A DNA stretch of 64,000 nt from Apilactobacillus apinorum (GCF_001281175.1 NZ_KQ440396.1:565121-629120); one strand, 5' to 3'; positions 54,371 through 62,916 are shown, counted from the first letter of the stretch. Translations and numbers: made by a program. The notes: generated from the sequence alone by a model not told the origin.

Positions 54371-54448
54371 ACGATTAACGATTAAGCATTCTGTCACGTG
54401 ACCTATCAAATCTTATTCGTTAAATTCGAAAAGTAAGGAGATTATCGC

Positions 54449-54544
54449 ATGAAACTATTTTATATTTGGATTAATAATGAATTGTCTAATGTTTCTGTAA
54501 TCTCGAATTTTATTGCTGATTCAACTAAGGTTATTAGTAAATAA
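54449..54544 (+). CDS. 31-residue peptide in the orphan RNA locus
   Basis: ATG with AAGGAG 8 nt upstream. The peptide begins MKLFYIWINNELSNVSVISN and ends KVISK. It is moderately hydrophobic with one Trp, and has no double-Gly leader or lipobox. No family is recognised. The RBS and promoter support expression. Confidence 0.5.
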   Translation: MKLFYIWINNELSNVSVISNFIADSTKVISK

Positions 54545-54677
54545 TCCATAAACAATCACATTATTATAAAGAGATCACTTTTTAGACAAGTTAGGAATAA
54601 AAAACAATTATCGAAAGATTTTTGTTTGATGGTTAACAACAAGATCTTTCCTAATTGTCAAGAAAGGGGATCGCGCT

Positions 54678-54701
54678 ATGCCAATTAACGTAGGAAAATA
54701 A
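54678..54701 (+). CDS. 7-residue mini-ORF with sequestered RBS
   Basis: MPINVGK, preceded by AAGGGG at 8 nt. That RBS lies in the descending arm of the long stem (54573-54672), so its translation would depend on the stem opening. Confidence 0.35.
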   Translation: MPINVGK

Positions 54702-54803
54702 GCTCAAGAAGCATAGTCAAATAGACACCGTTTTTTGAGGTAAATAAAAATAAAAAAGCAGATGACCTGAACTACTAAAGTTCATGGATAGTCATGCAAT
54801 TTT

Positions 54804-54854
54804 ATGGGAGGAATTAATCCGGTACTTAACCGGTAACATTCTTCCCATTTTTTG
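54804..54854 (+). terminator. Terminator of the orphan RNA
   Basis: ATGGGAGGAAT / ATTCTTCCCAT outer arms with an inner CCGGT/ACCGG stem and a T6 tail. Confidence 0.85.
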
Positions 54855-54896
54855 TTTTAAACGAATATTCATAACTGATCAAATTTTATAACAAAT

Positions 54897-54942
54897 AAAA
54901 AAGATAAAAACTATTTCCAACGAAAATAATTTCTATCTTTAA
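54897..54942 (-). terminator. Terminator of the MFS pair
   Basis: Minus strand AAAGATAGAAATTATTT with AAATAGTTTTTATCTTT forms a long stem with bulges, followed by T. Confidence 0.65.
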
Positions 54943-54963
54943 TGTTAGTAATTTTTCTCTTAA

Positions 54964-56211
54964 TTAATGGCTTTTTTTAATCTTGTAATTGATAAAAATA
55001 ATGTATGCCAATAGAAATAGCATGTATATTGCCATTAACTCTAAACTTAGTGTAACTGTCCATATATTCGCAATACTCATGAATATTAGTTGGCCTATAG
55101 GTAGTGTGAATGTCATAGTAGTTGAGATAAGTCCCAAAGAGAGTGCAATATTATCTGTTATATCTTGATTCATAATCCATGCATTTAGTTTTGGACCAGC
55201 CTTTCCTTGTAAAAAACCAGCTAAAAATAGTAAAACTAAAAATGCATATGTTGATAAAAATAATTCAGCTACAACAACACCTAATAACAAAATAAAGGTC
55301 TGTAAACCTACTAAATTTAGAAAAGAAATCTTTTTAAACACAGATAGTGGGAAAAGAGCTCCCAGAACCTCTGCAACTGAAAATACTACTCCGACAAGAG
55401 CTATCGTAAAACCAAATGAACTAATTTGTTGTTGTTGATAATTTGCAAAATATAAGGAGAATACATTTTCTAATGCAGATCCTACAATCCCTGCGAAGGC
55501 ATAAATCGAAATATAACATCCCAATAATGGAACGGAAAAAATCGTTTTTAAAGCTCCTAAAAAAGTAGTATTAGATTTATTATCCTCAGTAGTAGGATTC
55601 TTTGTTGAACCAGTATGTCTAGAAGATTCACTTAAGTTACCCAATAATAATGCACTAATACCAAAAATTAGTGCATTAAGTAATGCAAAATATTCATATT
55701 TGTAATTGATTAATACTAAAATAGTAGGACCAATTAGTTGAGATACCATTGATAACGTAGAAATACTTCCAGAACTCCAAGAAATTATTTGTTCCCTATC
55801 ATTATCGTCAACTACCTCTATTTCTTTTTCGTATAGCAATCCTCCAGCATAACTACCACTTACTTTAGAAAATGAAATTATTACTAAAATGAAAATCACA
55901 GAATAAATAGATAAACTTTTGGCAAATAATGCTATTAATAAATATATAAACATCTGTACACATCTTATTATTCTTGATATTCTAATTTTTTTGATAGTTT
56001 TGTCTGCGTAATATCCAGTTAAAAAATTTAATACAGAAGGAATAATATTTACGAAAGAAGTGGCAGTGATTAACCATCCTCTTTCTGATCCCGTAAAGTT
56101 TTCAGCTATCATCATTAATAGTACGATTCCAAAAAGGCTACTCCCAATACTTTCTAATGCACCAGATAAGAATAACCATTTAAATTGACTATGCCAGTAT
56201 TTTTTTATCAA
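54964..56211 (-). CDS. MFS transporter (macrolide-efflux-like), second of a pair
   Basis: 415 residues, 12 predicted helices. Segments such as FTGSERGWLITATSFVNIIPSVLNFLTGYYADK resemble MefA-like exporters. TTG start with a modest AGG RBS. It follows the other MFS gene by 40 bp; the two proteins share overall layout (for example LSLGLISTTMTFTLPIGQL versus STILGILNSSLTVATPIGS) and are probably paralogues in one operon. Substrate unknown. Confidence 0.82.
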   Translation of the reverse strand: MIKKYWHSQFKWLFLSGALESIGSSLFGIVLLMMIAENFTGSERGWLITATSFVNIIPSVLNFLTGYYADKTIKKIRISRIIRCVQMFIYLLIALFAKSLSIYSVIFILVIISFSKVSGSYAGGLLYEKEIEVVDDNDREQIISWSSGSISTLSMVSQLIGPTILVLINYKYEYFALLNALIFGISALLLGNLSESSRHTGSTKNPTTEDNKSNTTFLGALKTIFSVPLLGCYISIYAFAGIVGSALENVFSLYFANYQQQQISSFGFTIALVGVVFSVAEVLGALFPLSVFKKISFLNLVGLQTFILLLGVVVAELFLSTYAFLVLLFLAGFLQGKAGPKLNAWIMNQDITDNIALSLGLISTTMTFTLPIGQLIFMSIANIWTVTLSLELMAIYMLFLLAYIIFINYKIKKSH

Positions 56212-56251
56212 TTTTCTAACCTACTTTCGTTTATTTTATAAAAACAATGAA

Positions 56252-57487
56252 TTAACTTAATTCTTTCGGTTTCACTTTGATCGATAATAGAATGATAACT
56301 ACCATAATCATAAACAAACTAATGCTTAAAACTGGTGTCTTCCCAATTAAGGTGTATCCACCAACTAAAAAGATACTACCAATTGGTGTAGCAACCGTTA
56401 AACTACTATTTAAAATCCCTAAAATGGTACTTAATGATGCTGAATCAACGTTGTCCATTAACATGGCAGATAGTTTTGGATTAATTTTACCTAGCACATA
56501 CATAATGCTGAACAAAACGATCATAATCACGAAGACACTTAAATTAAACATCAAAATGATAAAGAAAATCCCTAGTAGCCATGCTGCTAGTAGTAATAAT
56601 TTTTGAATACTAGTATTTTTCAAAAAATCATGGACAATCACAGAACCTAAAACATTTCCTACCACGAAAATGATATTAATAATTAAAATTGTCAATCCAA
56701 AGCCTAGTGGACTAACTTGTGGATGTTCCAAAATGTATAGATTTAAAATCCCATCAATACTTGCACCCAGTGCATTTAAGATGACCAATGATCCTAAGAT
56801 TCGAACGATAGGTAACCCGGTAATATTCCCCAGTGAAGAGAAAGCTTTCTTAAAGCCACGTCCTTTACCAGATTTTTCACTTGCTTCTCTTTTGGGCTCA
56901 ACATAAGATAAGTTTTTTCTCGATAGGAATAAAATACATCCTGAAATAAAAAAGGTAGTGGCATTAATGAAGCTTCCTAGTATGTAGTTACCGGTTGATG
57001 CTATGTATGATAATCCAATCGCTTGCCCGATAGGTTGCATAATCAAACCAATACTGTCATAAAAGCCAATCGTTTGTTGCCTTAGTTCCTTAGGCACTTT
57101 ATTTTGGATGATTGGTAATTTTAATAGTCCAATCACTACCCCGACAATATCTGATACTAAATTAATTCCAATCGCAATTCCTAATTCACTTGGATTGTGT
57201 GAAAGAAAAACGGTGAATAAAACTAGGAAAAATGCTGATTGAGTAAAGGTTAATAAAATCACCCACTTAGCTTTATTAGTTAAATCACCAGCGATTTTAC
57301 CTAACATCGCAGATAAGACTCCTGGAATCGTTGACGCGATGGATGCAATCGTCACCCATAAGGATGGTTGATTGCTAGACTTCGCCAGGATAAGCAATAT
57401 CATATTAAAGAGGCTAATTCCTAGCACTTGAAAAAAGGTGCTTCCTAACAGTCCAAAGACCGCTTTATTTTTTAAAATTTTGATCAT
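56252..57487 (-). CDS. MFS transporter, first of a pair
   Basis: 411 residues, 12 predicted helices, opening KNKAVFGLLGSTFFQVLGISLFNMILL. A conserved MFS loop 2-3 (LGKIAGDLTNKAKW) is visible. ATG 57487 follows GGGGAG. Its promoter region carries five tandem 11-bp repeats that also face the divergent 51-residue gene, so the two units may share a regulator. Confidence 0.83.
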   Translation of the reverse strand: MIKILKNKAVFGLLGSTFFQVLGISLFNMILLILAKSSNQPSLWVTIASIASTIPGVLSAMLGKIAGDLTNKAKWVILLTFTQSAFFLVLFTVFLSHNPSELGIAIGINLVSDIVGVVIGLLKLPIIQNKVPKELRQQTIGFYDSIGLIMQPIGQAIGLSYIASTGNYILGSFINATTFFISGCILFLSRKNLSYVEPKREASEKSGKGRGFKKAFSSLGNITGLPIVRILGSLVILNALGASIDGILNLYILEHPQVSPLGFGLTILIINIIFVVGNVLGSVIVHDFLKNTSIQKLLLLAAWLLGIFFIILMFNLSVFVIMIVLFSIMYVLGKINPKLSAMLMDNVDSASLSTILGILNSSLTVATPIGSIFLVGGYTLIGKTPVLSISLFMIMVVIILLSIKVKPKELS

Positions 57488-57511
57488 ATACAACTCCCCC
57501 TAACTTAGATA

Positions 57512-57539
57512 TTGACATCTATAAAAATGAGACTACAAT
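57512..57539 (+). promoter_or_regulatory. Promoter candidate of the 51-residue gene
   Basis: TTGACA (57512-57517) and TACAAT (57534-57539), 16-bp spacing, plus strand. It overlaps the repeat array. Confidence 0.5.
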
Positions 57540-57575
57540 GAGTTCATAATTAAATTATAATGTGTTTATAATGAG
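57521..57575. repeat. Five tandem 11-bp repeats
   Basis: On the minus strand: CTCATTATAAA, CACATTATAAT, TTAATTATGAA, CTCATTGTAGT, CTCATTTTTAT, head to tail without gaps. One helical turn per repeat is the layout of binding sites for OmpR/PhoB-type or similar cooperative regulators. Confidence 0.75.
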
Positions 57576-57582
57576 ATTATAA

Positions 57583-57618
57583 CAAAACAAAAAAAAAACA
57601 AAAAAAAAACAAAAAAAC
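57583..57618. repeat. Phased A-tracts (bent DNA candidate)
   Basis: Runs of 10, 10 and 7 A separated by single C at 57588, 57599, 57610 and 57618. The first spacings are exactly 11 bp, continuing the period of the adjacent repeat array. Expected to curve DNA and prone to slippage. Confidence 0.7.
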
Positions 57619-57661
57619 AATGCAAATAACTGATTAATAGCTATTTGATAAGGAGGATATT

Positions 57662-57817
57662 ATGCATTTTAATAAGGCTCAATTTTATAAAGATGTTGCT
57701 AGTTGGGAAAATGATTTAAAAAAACGTAAGTTTGTTTCTAAAAATACGGTTAAGGGTAATTTTGCCGATTTATTATCATTCACCAAAATATTGTTGCACT
57801 CAATTCAAACCCATTAA
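57662..57817 (+). CDS. Small 51-residue basic protein
   Basis: ATG with AAGGAGG 5 nt upstream; begins MHFNKAQFYKDVASWENDLKK and ends HSIQTH. It has a Lys-rich centre and a hydrophobic C-terminal third (FADLLSFTKILL). It ends before a strong terminator. No Gly-Gly leader, Cys or signal peptide. Unknown function; the divergent MFS operon and shared repeat array suggest a linked role. Confidence 0.65.
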   Translation: MHFNKAQFYKDVASWENDLKKRKFVSKNTVKGNFADLLSFTKILLHSIQTH

Positions 57818-57842
57818 TCATCAGACATTAAAATAACGACAC

Positions 57843-57874
57843 AAAAAAAGACGACTGAATCAGTCGTCTTTTTT
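57843..57874 (+). terminator. Terminator of the 51-residue gene
   Basis: AAAAGACGACTG / CAGTCGTCTTTT with an AAT loop. Confidence 0.9.
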
Positions 57875-57919
57875 ACCCATAATTGTTTTGTTACTTAAGC
57901 TTAGTTTTTATAATTGTTT

Positions 57920-58264
57920 TTAGTTTCTCTTGTCGACTACTGGTACGTTACCGTCGATCATCCCTGAATCACCTTTTAGTACCAATGCATTGTACATTAC
58001 ATCGAACTTCAAGTTTTGTTCTAGGAATGAGCCACTGTAGTCTTTGTAGAATACTGGACCTAAATCTGAGTCCATTTCTGCATTAAAATCTTTGTCGTCT
58101 AAATCAGGGTTAACTGCAATGAAATCAAAAGATGTATCAATTGCACATGATCCTGCGTCAGAGAAGTTTCCAACACCATCATCTAAACTCAAGAAGAACT
58201 TAGCGTCACCTTGAATCTTGTTTTGAATCTTTTCTTTTGCTGCATCTGTAATAGTTAGTTTCAT
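57920..58264 (-). CDS. HesB/IscA-fold protein without cluster cysteines
   Basis: 114 residues. The pattern LTITDAAKEKIQNKI...FFLSLDDGVG...CAIDTSFDFI fits the Fe-S biosynthesis (HesB-like) domain common in lactobacilli. Only one Cys is present, so the classical three-Cys cluster site is missing and a true A-type carrier role is unlikely. RBS AAAGGGGG. Monocistronic. Confidence 0.78.
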   Translation of the reverse strand: MKLTITDAAKEKIQNKIQGDAKFFLSLDDGVGNFSDAGSCAIDTSFDFIAVNPDLDDKDFNAEMDSDLGPVFYKDYSGSFLEQNLKFDVMYNALVLKGDSGMIDGNVPVVDKRN

Positions 58265-58368
58265 AAAAATGAACCCCCTTTATTTATATTACAAGATATA
58301 TAATACTCGTTTTACATCTTGTGTCAATAGTTTGCACACGATTTAATTTAATTTTACGCTATTTTTCT

Positions 58369-59814
58369 CTATTGACGATACCAATCATACACCTTTTGGG
58401 CGTCATTGAAAGGTAAATATTTCGCAGTGATTGTTTTTCCAGTCATTCCACTACGGATAATGACTTCAATATGGGCTAATTGAGTCTTCTTCATCCAAAT
58501 AGATTGACGAATACGCATCGCTTGAATTTGATGCCATACAATATGATATTGGCGTTTATTCAATAAGCGACTAGTACTGATCATCATACTAGCATCTTTA
58601 TCATCCCCGGATAAACTAACTTCGGTGCTTACATATTTAAAGTGTGCGTTTCCGATAATGATTAATAACAATAATAAAGCAATTAAAGCTAAAATTATTT
58701 TGACTTCATTATCGAAGAACCACATCGAGATTATTGGAACCAGTACTAACCATGATACGTTACGGCTAAATATCCACCATGCTCTAATTTTTGGTTTAAA
58801 TGTTGCTACATATTGTAATGGAACCCATCCAATGTATTCTTTAAATCGTTTGGCAAAATCCTTCGCAAACAGGTTTGGTAGAGCAATTGCTAATTCTTTA
58901 CCATTATCATCTTTTGAAGATTCATCAGTCGCAAGCACGATTCTAACGGTGCTGGTGTGAATCCACTTTTGCAATAAGTTTTGCTCTACCAACACGCTTT
59001 GAATTCGGTTGGTGGAAACACGAATCTTACTACGTGATAATAATCCCATTTCAATTTCTAAATATTTATCCTTTTTGGATAGTGTAAAATCAAAATATCT
59101 AATTACGTTATATACAACTACTAACGTTTGCGCTAATAAAATCCCCGTGATTACACTAGCGATGATTACTGCTACACTCATCTGACTAAGTTTGTTTGCA
59201 GCATCGTCAATGGCTGATGAAAAGAAATCACCACCAAGTCTAGATAGTAAAAATACAAACAAATAGAGCAACTTAAGATTAGTAAAGCTAAAAAGAACAA
59301 TGTCTTTGATTCCAGCAATGTAACTGTTATCTGAACTGGTTGTCTCTACGGCTTGTTGCTGTTTTTCTTCAACTACTGCTTCATCAATAGTTGGGTGAAC
59401 AAATTCACGGTGCTTTTGTTCTAGGTACTCACCGACTTGAACGTTAACAGCTGTCAGTTCATTACCATCTTCAGACTTTTTACCTGCAGTTTCAATCTTA
59501 ATTGATTCAATATTGAAAGGTTTTAAAAGAAATAATTGACTATGTTGAATCGATTGAATTCTTGAAAATGGAATGTGAATCGTCTTCTTAACAAAGATTC
59601 CTTTTCTAATCACGATTTGATCATCTAAGATGGAATAGCGAAAGTAAAAATATGATAATATATCATTTCCAAATGACAATGATAGTAATAAAACTAGCAT
59701 TATTGTTGAGCTAACATGAATCCCGCTAGCAATCAAAAAGCTTAACGGAACCATGTAGATGAGGCCACGGAAATAGTAGATAAATGCAAATGGACTTAAT
59801 AATTTATTGTGCAT
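58369..59814 (-). CDS. Bacterial PH-domain membrane protein (YdbT-like)
   Basis: 481 residues with two pairs of helices near the N-terminus and middle, and repeated bPH2 (DUF304) domains. The motif IPFSRIQSIQHSQLFLLKPFNIESIKIETAG is typical. In Bacillus, YdbS/YdbT act together and influence resistance to some bacteriocins. It overlaps the upstream YdbS-like gene by 11 nt. RBS GGAGG. Confidence 0.88.
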   Translation of the reverse strand: MHNKLLSPFAFIYYFRGLIYMVPLSFLIASGIHVSSTIMLVLLLSLSFGNDILSYFYFRYSILDDQIVIRKGIFVKKTIHIPFSRIQSIQHSQLFLLKPFNIESIKIETAGKKSEDGNELTAVNVQVGEYLEQKHREFVHPTIDEAVVEEKQQQAVETTSSDNSYIAGIKDIVLFSFTNLKLLYLFVFLLSRLGGDFFSSAIDDAANKLSQMSVAVIIASVITGILLAQTLVVVYNVIRYFDFTLSKKDKYLEIEMGLLSRSKIRVSTNRIQSVLVEQNLLQKWIHTSTVRIVLATDESSKDDNGKELAIALPNLFAKDFAKRFKEYIGWVPLQYVATFKPKIRAWWIFSRNVSWLVLVPIISMWFFDNEVKIILALIALLLLLIIIGNAHFKYVSTEVSLSGDDKDASMMISTSRLLNKRQYHIVWHQIQAMRIRQSIWMKKTQLAHIEVIIRSGMTGKTITAKYLPFNDAQKVYDWYRQ

Positions 59815-60271
59815 TGCGCGCCTCCATTGCTAATTCCATTACTCGTTGCTTAATGCGTTTTGATTCTTCCTTAGTCACCGCATCAATTGAATGAGATGAT
59901 CCAGAAGTATCAATGCTAATTTCGTGTAAATCTTTAATCATCAATAGTGGACCTTGTTCAATATCAACGTTTTGGACTCTCGCAATTGGAATCGTTGATT
60001 GACGTCTAAATATAAAACCACGACTGATTTCAATGTGGTCTTCATAAATTGCGTAAGCATGGAATGCATAACGATAAGGAATTAATGCCATTTCAATTGT
60101 GGTATATAGAACGAAAATAACTCCCAAAACCAATGGAATGTATTGAACATATGGCCAATCCATGAATTTAACAGCGACAAAAGCACCGGCAAAAACGATT
60201 ATTTCAACTGCTAACGTAATTAATGCAGCATATAGCCACACTGTTTTAACTGATTCTGGTAATTTTTTCAT
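59804..60271 (-). CDS. Bacterial PH-domain membrane protein (YdbS-like)
   Basis: 155 residues: two membrane helices, then one bPH2 domain (YEDHIEISRGFIFRRQSTIPIARVQNVDIEQGPLL). ATG 60271 with AGGTGG upstream; a GTG at 60280 is next to the preceding stop. Partner of the YdbT-like protein. Confidence 0.88.
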   Translation of the reverse strand: MKKLPESVKTVWLYAALITLAVEIIVFAGAFVAVKFMDWPYVQYIPLVLGVIFVLYTTIEMALIPYRYAFHAYAIYEDHIEISRGFIFRRQSTIPIARVQNVDIEQGPLLMIKDLHEISIDTSGSSHSIDAVTKEESKRIKQRVMELAMEARNAQ

Positions 60272-60280
60272 TATATCCAC

Positions 60281-60763
60281 CTATCCTTGTTCAATATTTA
60301 ATAGTAATTGATTAAAATCTGCTAATTTTCGGTAACTATTAGAGTAATCAACCCCTAAAATTCGATGTGTTGGAATAATCATAATCAGTGGATTATTAAG
60401 AATGGCTTCTTTTACTTCGGCATCATCGAAAGGATGTTGTTGACAGAATTGTTTAAAAGTAATGGTACAACCGTATTGTATTTCTCTAATCGCCTGATAG
60501 ATTGCACTATATTTTTGACCTGTCATATCTGTTTTGATGGTGAATGATTTTATGTCACCTTCCAAAAATGCTTTTATTTCATCTTTGTATGGACCAGTTA
60601 CTTGTTTATCAAAACAAAACTCTGCATCCAACTCTGGATAAAAATTGTAAATGTTAGATATTCCAGCATTGGGATTATTAATGAAAGTAATTCCATTACG
60701 GGTACAAGTGAAATAGAGCTTTATTTTATTATATTCAACTTGATTCCAATATAATTTATTCAT
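60281..60763 (-). CDS. Alkyltransferase-like protein lacking the active-site Cys
   Basis: 160 residues. The C-terminal domain has the O6-alkylguanine-DNA alkyltransferase layout: an HTH region (IQYGCTITFKQFCQQHPF) and the active-site motif IPTHRILG, where Ogt/MGMT enzymes have PCHR. The acceptor Cys is Thr (codon ACA), so suicidal dealkylation is not expected. Known ATL proteins have Trp in this place and flag lesions for nucleotide excision repair. It heads a probable operon with the two PH-domain genes, an unexpected pairing. Confidence 0.8.
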   Translation of the reverse strand: MNKLYWNQVEYNKIKLYFTCTRNGITFINNPNAGISNIYNFYPELDAEFCFDKQVTGPYKDEIKAFLEGDIKSFTIKTDMTGQKYSAIYQAIREIQYGCTITFKQFCQQHPFDDAEVKEAILNNPLIMIIPTHRILGVDYSNSYRKLADFNQLLLNIEQG

Positions 60764-60849
60764 CTTCATCCATCCCTATATGTATTTTTAAAGTTAATTA
60801 CTTATGTAACTAACTATACTTACTTATTCATTAAAAATCAATATAAAAT

Positions 60850-60881
60850 AAAAAGACATAACCAAACGTTATGTCTTTTTA
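60850..60881 (-). terminator. Terminator of the NlpC/P60 gene
   Basis: AAAAGACATAAC / GTTATGTCTTTT with a short loop. Confidence 0.87.
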
Positions 60882-61346
60882 TTAGATTGCACGAGTGTAT
60901 CCAACAACATGCCACCATGGAGCGTGAATACTTTCTTTCACGACACCTCTATTTTGAGCGTCAATCATCTCACCGTTACCAATATACATTCCAACGTGGT
61001 AAATACTCTTAGTTGAAGCTCCGATGAAAACTAAATCACCTTTTTTTAATTGTTTTTTACTAATTTTTTTAGTGGTATTGTATTGAGATTGAGCTGTTCT
61101 AGGAAGATGCTTGTTAGCACCATGTTTGAATATGTATCTTACAAATCCAGAACAATCAAAACTACTTGGACCAGTTGATCCGTATACATAACGAGTGCCT
61201 AATTTTGAATTAGCAACATTATAAATACTGTCATATTTTGAACTATTAGCACTGGCTGTTGTTTCATTTGCAGGGAATAGCATGATAAATGCCATCGCTA
61301 CAGTCATAGTCAGTGATATTAATACTTTCATAGTTGTTTTATTCAT
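60882..61346 (-). CDS. Secreted NlpC/P60 peptidoglycan hydrolase
   Basis: 154 residues: a signal peptide (about 1-33) then a bare NlpC/P60 domain. Catalytic Cys65 in SSFDCSGFVRYIF, His in YHVGMYIGNGEMIDA and a third polar residue near the C-terminal HAPWWHVVGY. It cleaves gamma-D-Glu-to-diamino acid bonds of wall peptides. No LysM or SH3 binding domain. GAGGACGAGG serves as RBS. Confidence 0.9.
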   Translation of the reverse strand: MNKTTMKVLISLTMTVAMAFIMLFPANETTASANSSKYDSIYNVANSKLGTRYVYGSTGPSSFDCSGFVRYIFKHGANKHLPRTAQSQYNTTKKISKKQLKKGDLVFIGASTKSIYHVGMYIGNGEMIDAQNRGVVKESIHAPWWHVVGYTRAI

Positions 61347-61547
61347 AGTTAAATCCTCGTCCTCTAAAATCTTTAAACTTTCTTAATGATTGACTTCATT
61401 ATAGTGACAAAATGCTACATATCAGCAACAGCAGTGTTTCAATATTGTGAAAAAATGTTACCGGATCATTACAAGGCATGGTTTAAAAATTAAAAGCGTC
61501 CTATAATAATGAATATACTAATAATAAAAAAGGATATAGGTGATGAC

Positions 61548-62855
61548 ATGGATTTATATTCATACAACTATCTAACCCATCCCAACAGTTTAGTTACATA
61601 TTTATTATTAGCACTCGCTGTTGTGGTTGGATTATTGATTATCTTTAATGGATTCAAATATATGCGCGATCGTACGAACTTAAAGTATCGTGATTTATTT
61701 ATTACTATGACTTTAGTGGCGGTTTTAGCAATTTCAATTGGTTTTAGCAATATCTTGCAACAAAGAAATTCTTCTTCGCAAAATTCGCAAACTACTGAAA
61801 TGGTTAAAGCTATCAGTCGTAGCAAACATATTTCCACATCTAAGATTTACGTTAGTTCACCACAATTAACTAACGGAATGACAGTTAAAGTTGGTAGCAA
61901 ATTCTACCAAGCAACATTTAATGCTAGTTTTAACAGTTACCAACTTCAACCAATTCAACTAATCCCTACAAAGATTAGTTATCACGATGAACCATCAATT
62001 ACTATCGGTGGTTTGAACTCCGAATACATGGAAATTCTATTCAAATTCTTAATTGGATTTGTCATGTTGGTAATCCAAATTAACCTTTCTGGTAAAGGTA
62101 ACTTGGCTCCTTCTAACGCCGTTGACCAAGTTCAAAACTATGTATTAGGGGGAATTATTGGGGGTATGATTTACAACGAACAAATCGGTACCCTTCAATT
62201 CTTCATTGTTCTATTGATCTGGTCATTGGTTATCTTTACTAGTCGAATTCTTAGTCGTCAGTTCCCATTATTCAGACGGATTTTCGCAGGTGAACCTCAA
62301 AACATCATCACTAACGGGATCGTTAATGTTGATACTGCTTTGAAAAACGGAATGTCTGCTGCCGACTTATCATTTAAGTTAAGAACCAAAGGGGTCAGCA
62401 ACTTCCAAGATGTTAAATCAGCCGTGCTAGAACAAAATGGTCAATTAACCATCACAACATTTGGTGATGAAACATTGAGTTACCCAATCATTACTGACGG
62501 AACTGTTAATAATGACGTCTTAGACAGAATGGGTCATGATACTGAATGGATTGAAAACTTAGCTAAAGACACTCATAAGGAAATTTCTCAAATTTACTTA
62601 GGTCAATATGTAGATGATCATTTGGTAATAATTTCATACCCTACTCACGCTAAACGTCCTTGGTACTATGAATTACGTCAACGTGTTGAAGATTTCTCTA
62701 ACAGTCATAATTTAACACCTGAAAGCATTCGTAATGCCAAAGCAATGCAAAGTTTGAAAGAATTATCTAAAAAACGTCATATGGGTAAAAATAGTAACAA
62801 CAATGATACTCCATCAAACAATAACCCTCGTGGCACAAAAGGAACAAAACAATAA
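61548..62855 (+). CDS. DUF3290-DUF421 fusion membrane protein
   Basis: 435 residues. Part 1 (about 1-150) has two helices and a small external domain of DUF3290 type (YSYNYLTHPN; SRSKHISTSKIYVSS). Part 2 (about 175-390) is DUF421/YetF-like: three helices, then a soluble domain (GEPQNIITNGIVNVDTALKNGMSAADLSFKLRTKG). In other lactobacilli, to my knowledge, these are usually separate neighbouring genes. The C-terminus is an Asn/Lys-rich tail. ATG 61548 follows AGGTG by 5 nt. Function unknown. Confidence 0.82.
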   Translation: MDLYSYNYLTHPNSLVTYLLLALAVVVGLLIIFNGFKYMRDRTNLKYRDLFITMTLVAVLAISIGFSNILQQRNSSSQNSQTTEMVKAISRSKHISTSKIYVSSPQLTNGMTVKVGSKFYQATFNASFNSYQLQPIQLIPTKISYHDEPSITIGGLNSEYMEILFKFLIGFVMLVIQINLSGKGNLAPSNAVDQVQNYVLGGIIGGMIYNEQIGTLQFFIVLLIWSLVIFTSRILSRQFPLFRRIFAGEPQNIITNGIVNVDTALKNGMSAADLSFKLRTKGVSNFQDVKSAVLEQNGQLTITTFGDETLSYPIITDGTVNNDVLDRMGHDTEWIENLAKDTHKEISQIYLGQYVDDHLVIISYPTHAKRPWYYELRQRVEDFSNSHNLTPESIRNAKAMQSLKELSKKRHMGKNSNNNDTPSNNNPRGTKGTKQ

Positions 62856-62856
62856 T

Positions 62857-62893
62857 AAAAAAGACTAGGTTTGATTGAACCTAGTCTTTTTTT
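62857..62893. terminator. Bidirectional terminator
   Basis: AAAAAGACTAGGTT / AACCTAGTCTTTTT with a TGATTG loop. Confidence 0.9.
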
Positions 62894-62916
62894 GGTTTTT
62901 ATTTATTGGGTTTTAA

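Larger units (their letters stand above)
54377..54855 (+). ncRNA. Orphan structured RNA with two small ORFs
   Basis: A predicted transcript of about 480 nt bounded by a good promoter and a strong terminator. It contains the perfect palindrome GTCACGTGAC (54393-54402), a 31-codon ORF with good RBS, a long imperfect stem (54573-54672) pairing GACAAGTTAGGAA with TTCCTAATTGTC and enclosing the RBS of a 7-codon ORF, a further hairpin (ATGAC..TGAAC / GTTCA..GTCAT) and the terminator. It may be a regulatory RNA, a small-peptide gene or a leader whose downstream gene was lost. No known riboswitch class was recognised. Confidence 0.5.

Noticed and set aside
54377-54855. Known Mg or Mn riboswitch (M-box, yybP-ykoY)
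   Set aside because: Some short runs look alike, but the conserved core motifs are absent and no downstream transporter gene is on the same strand.
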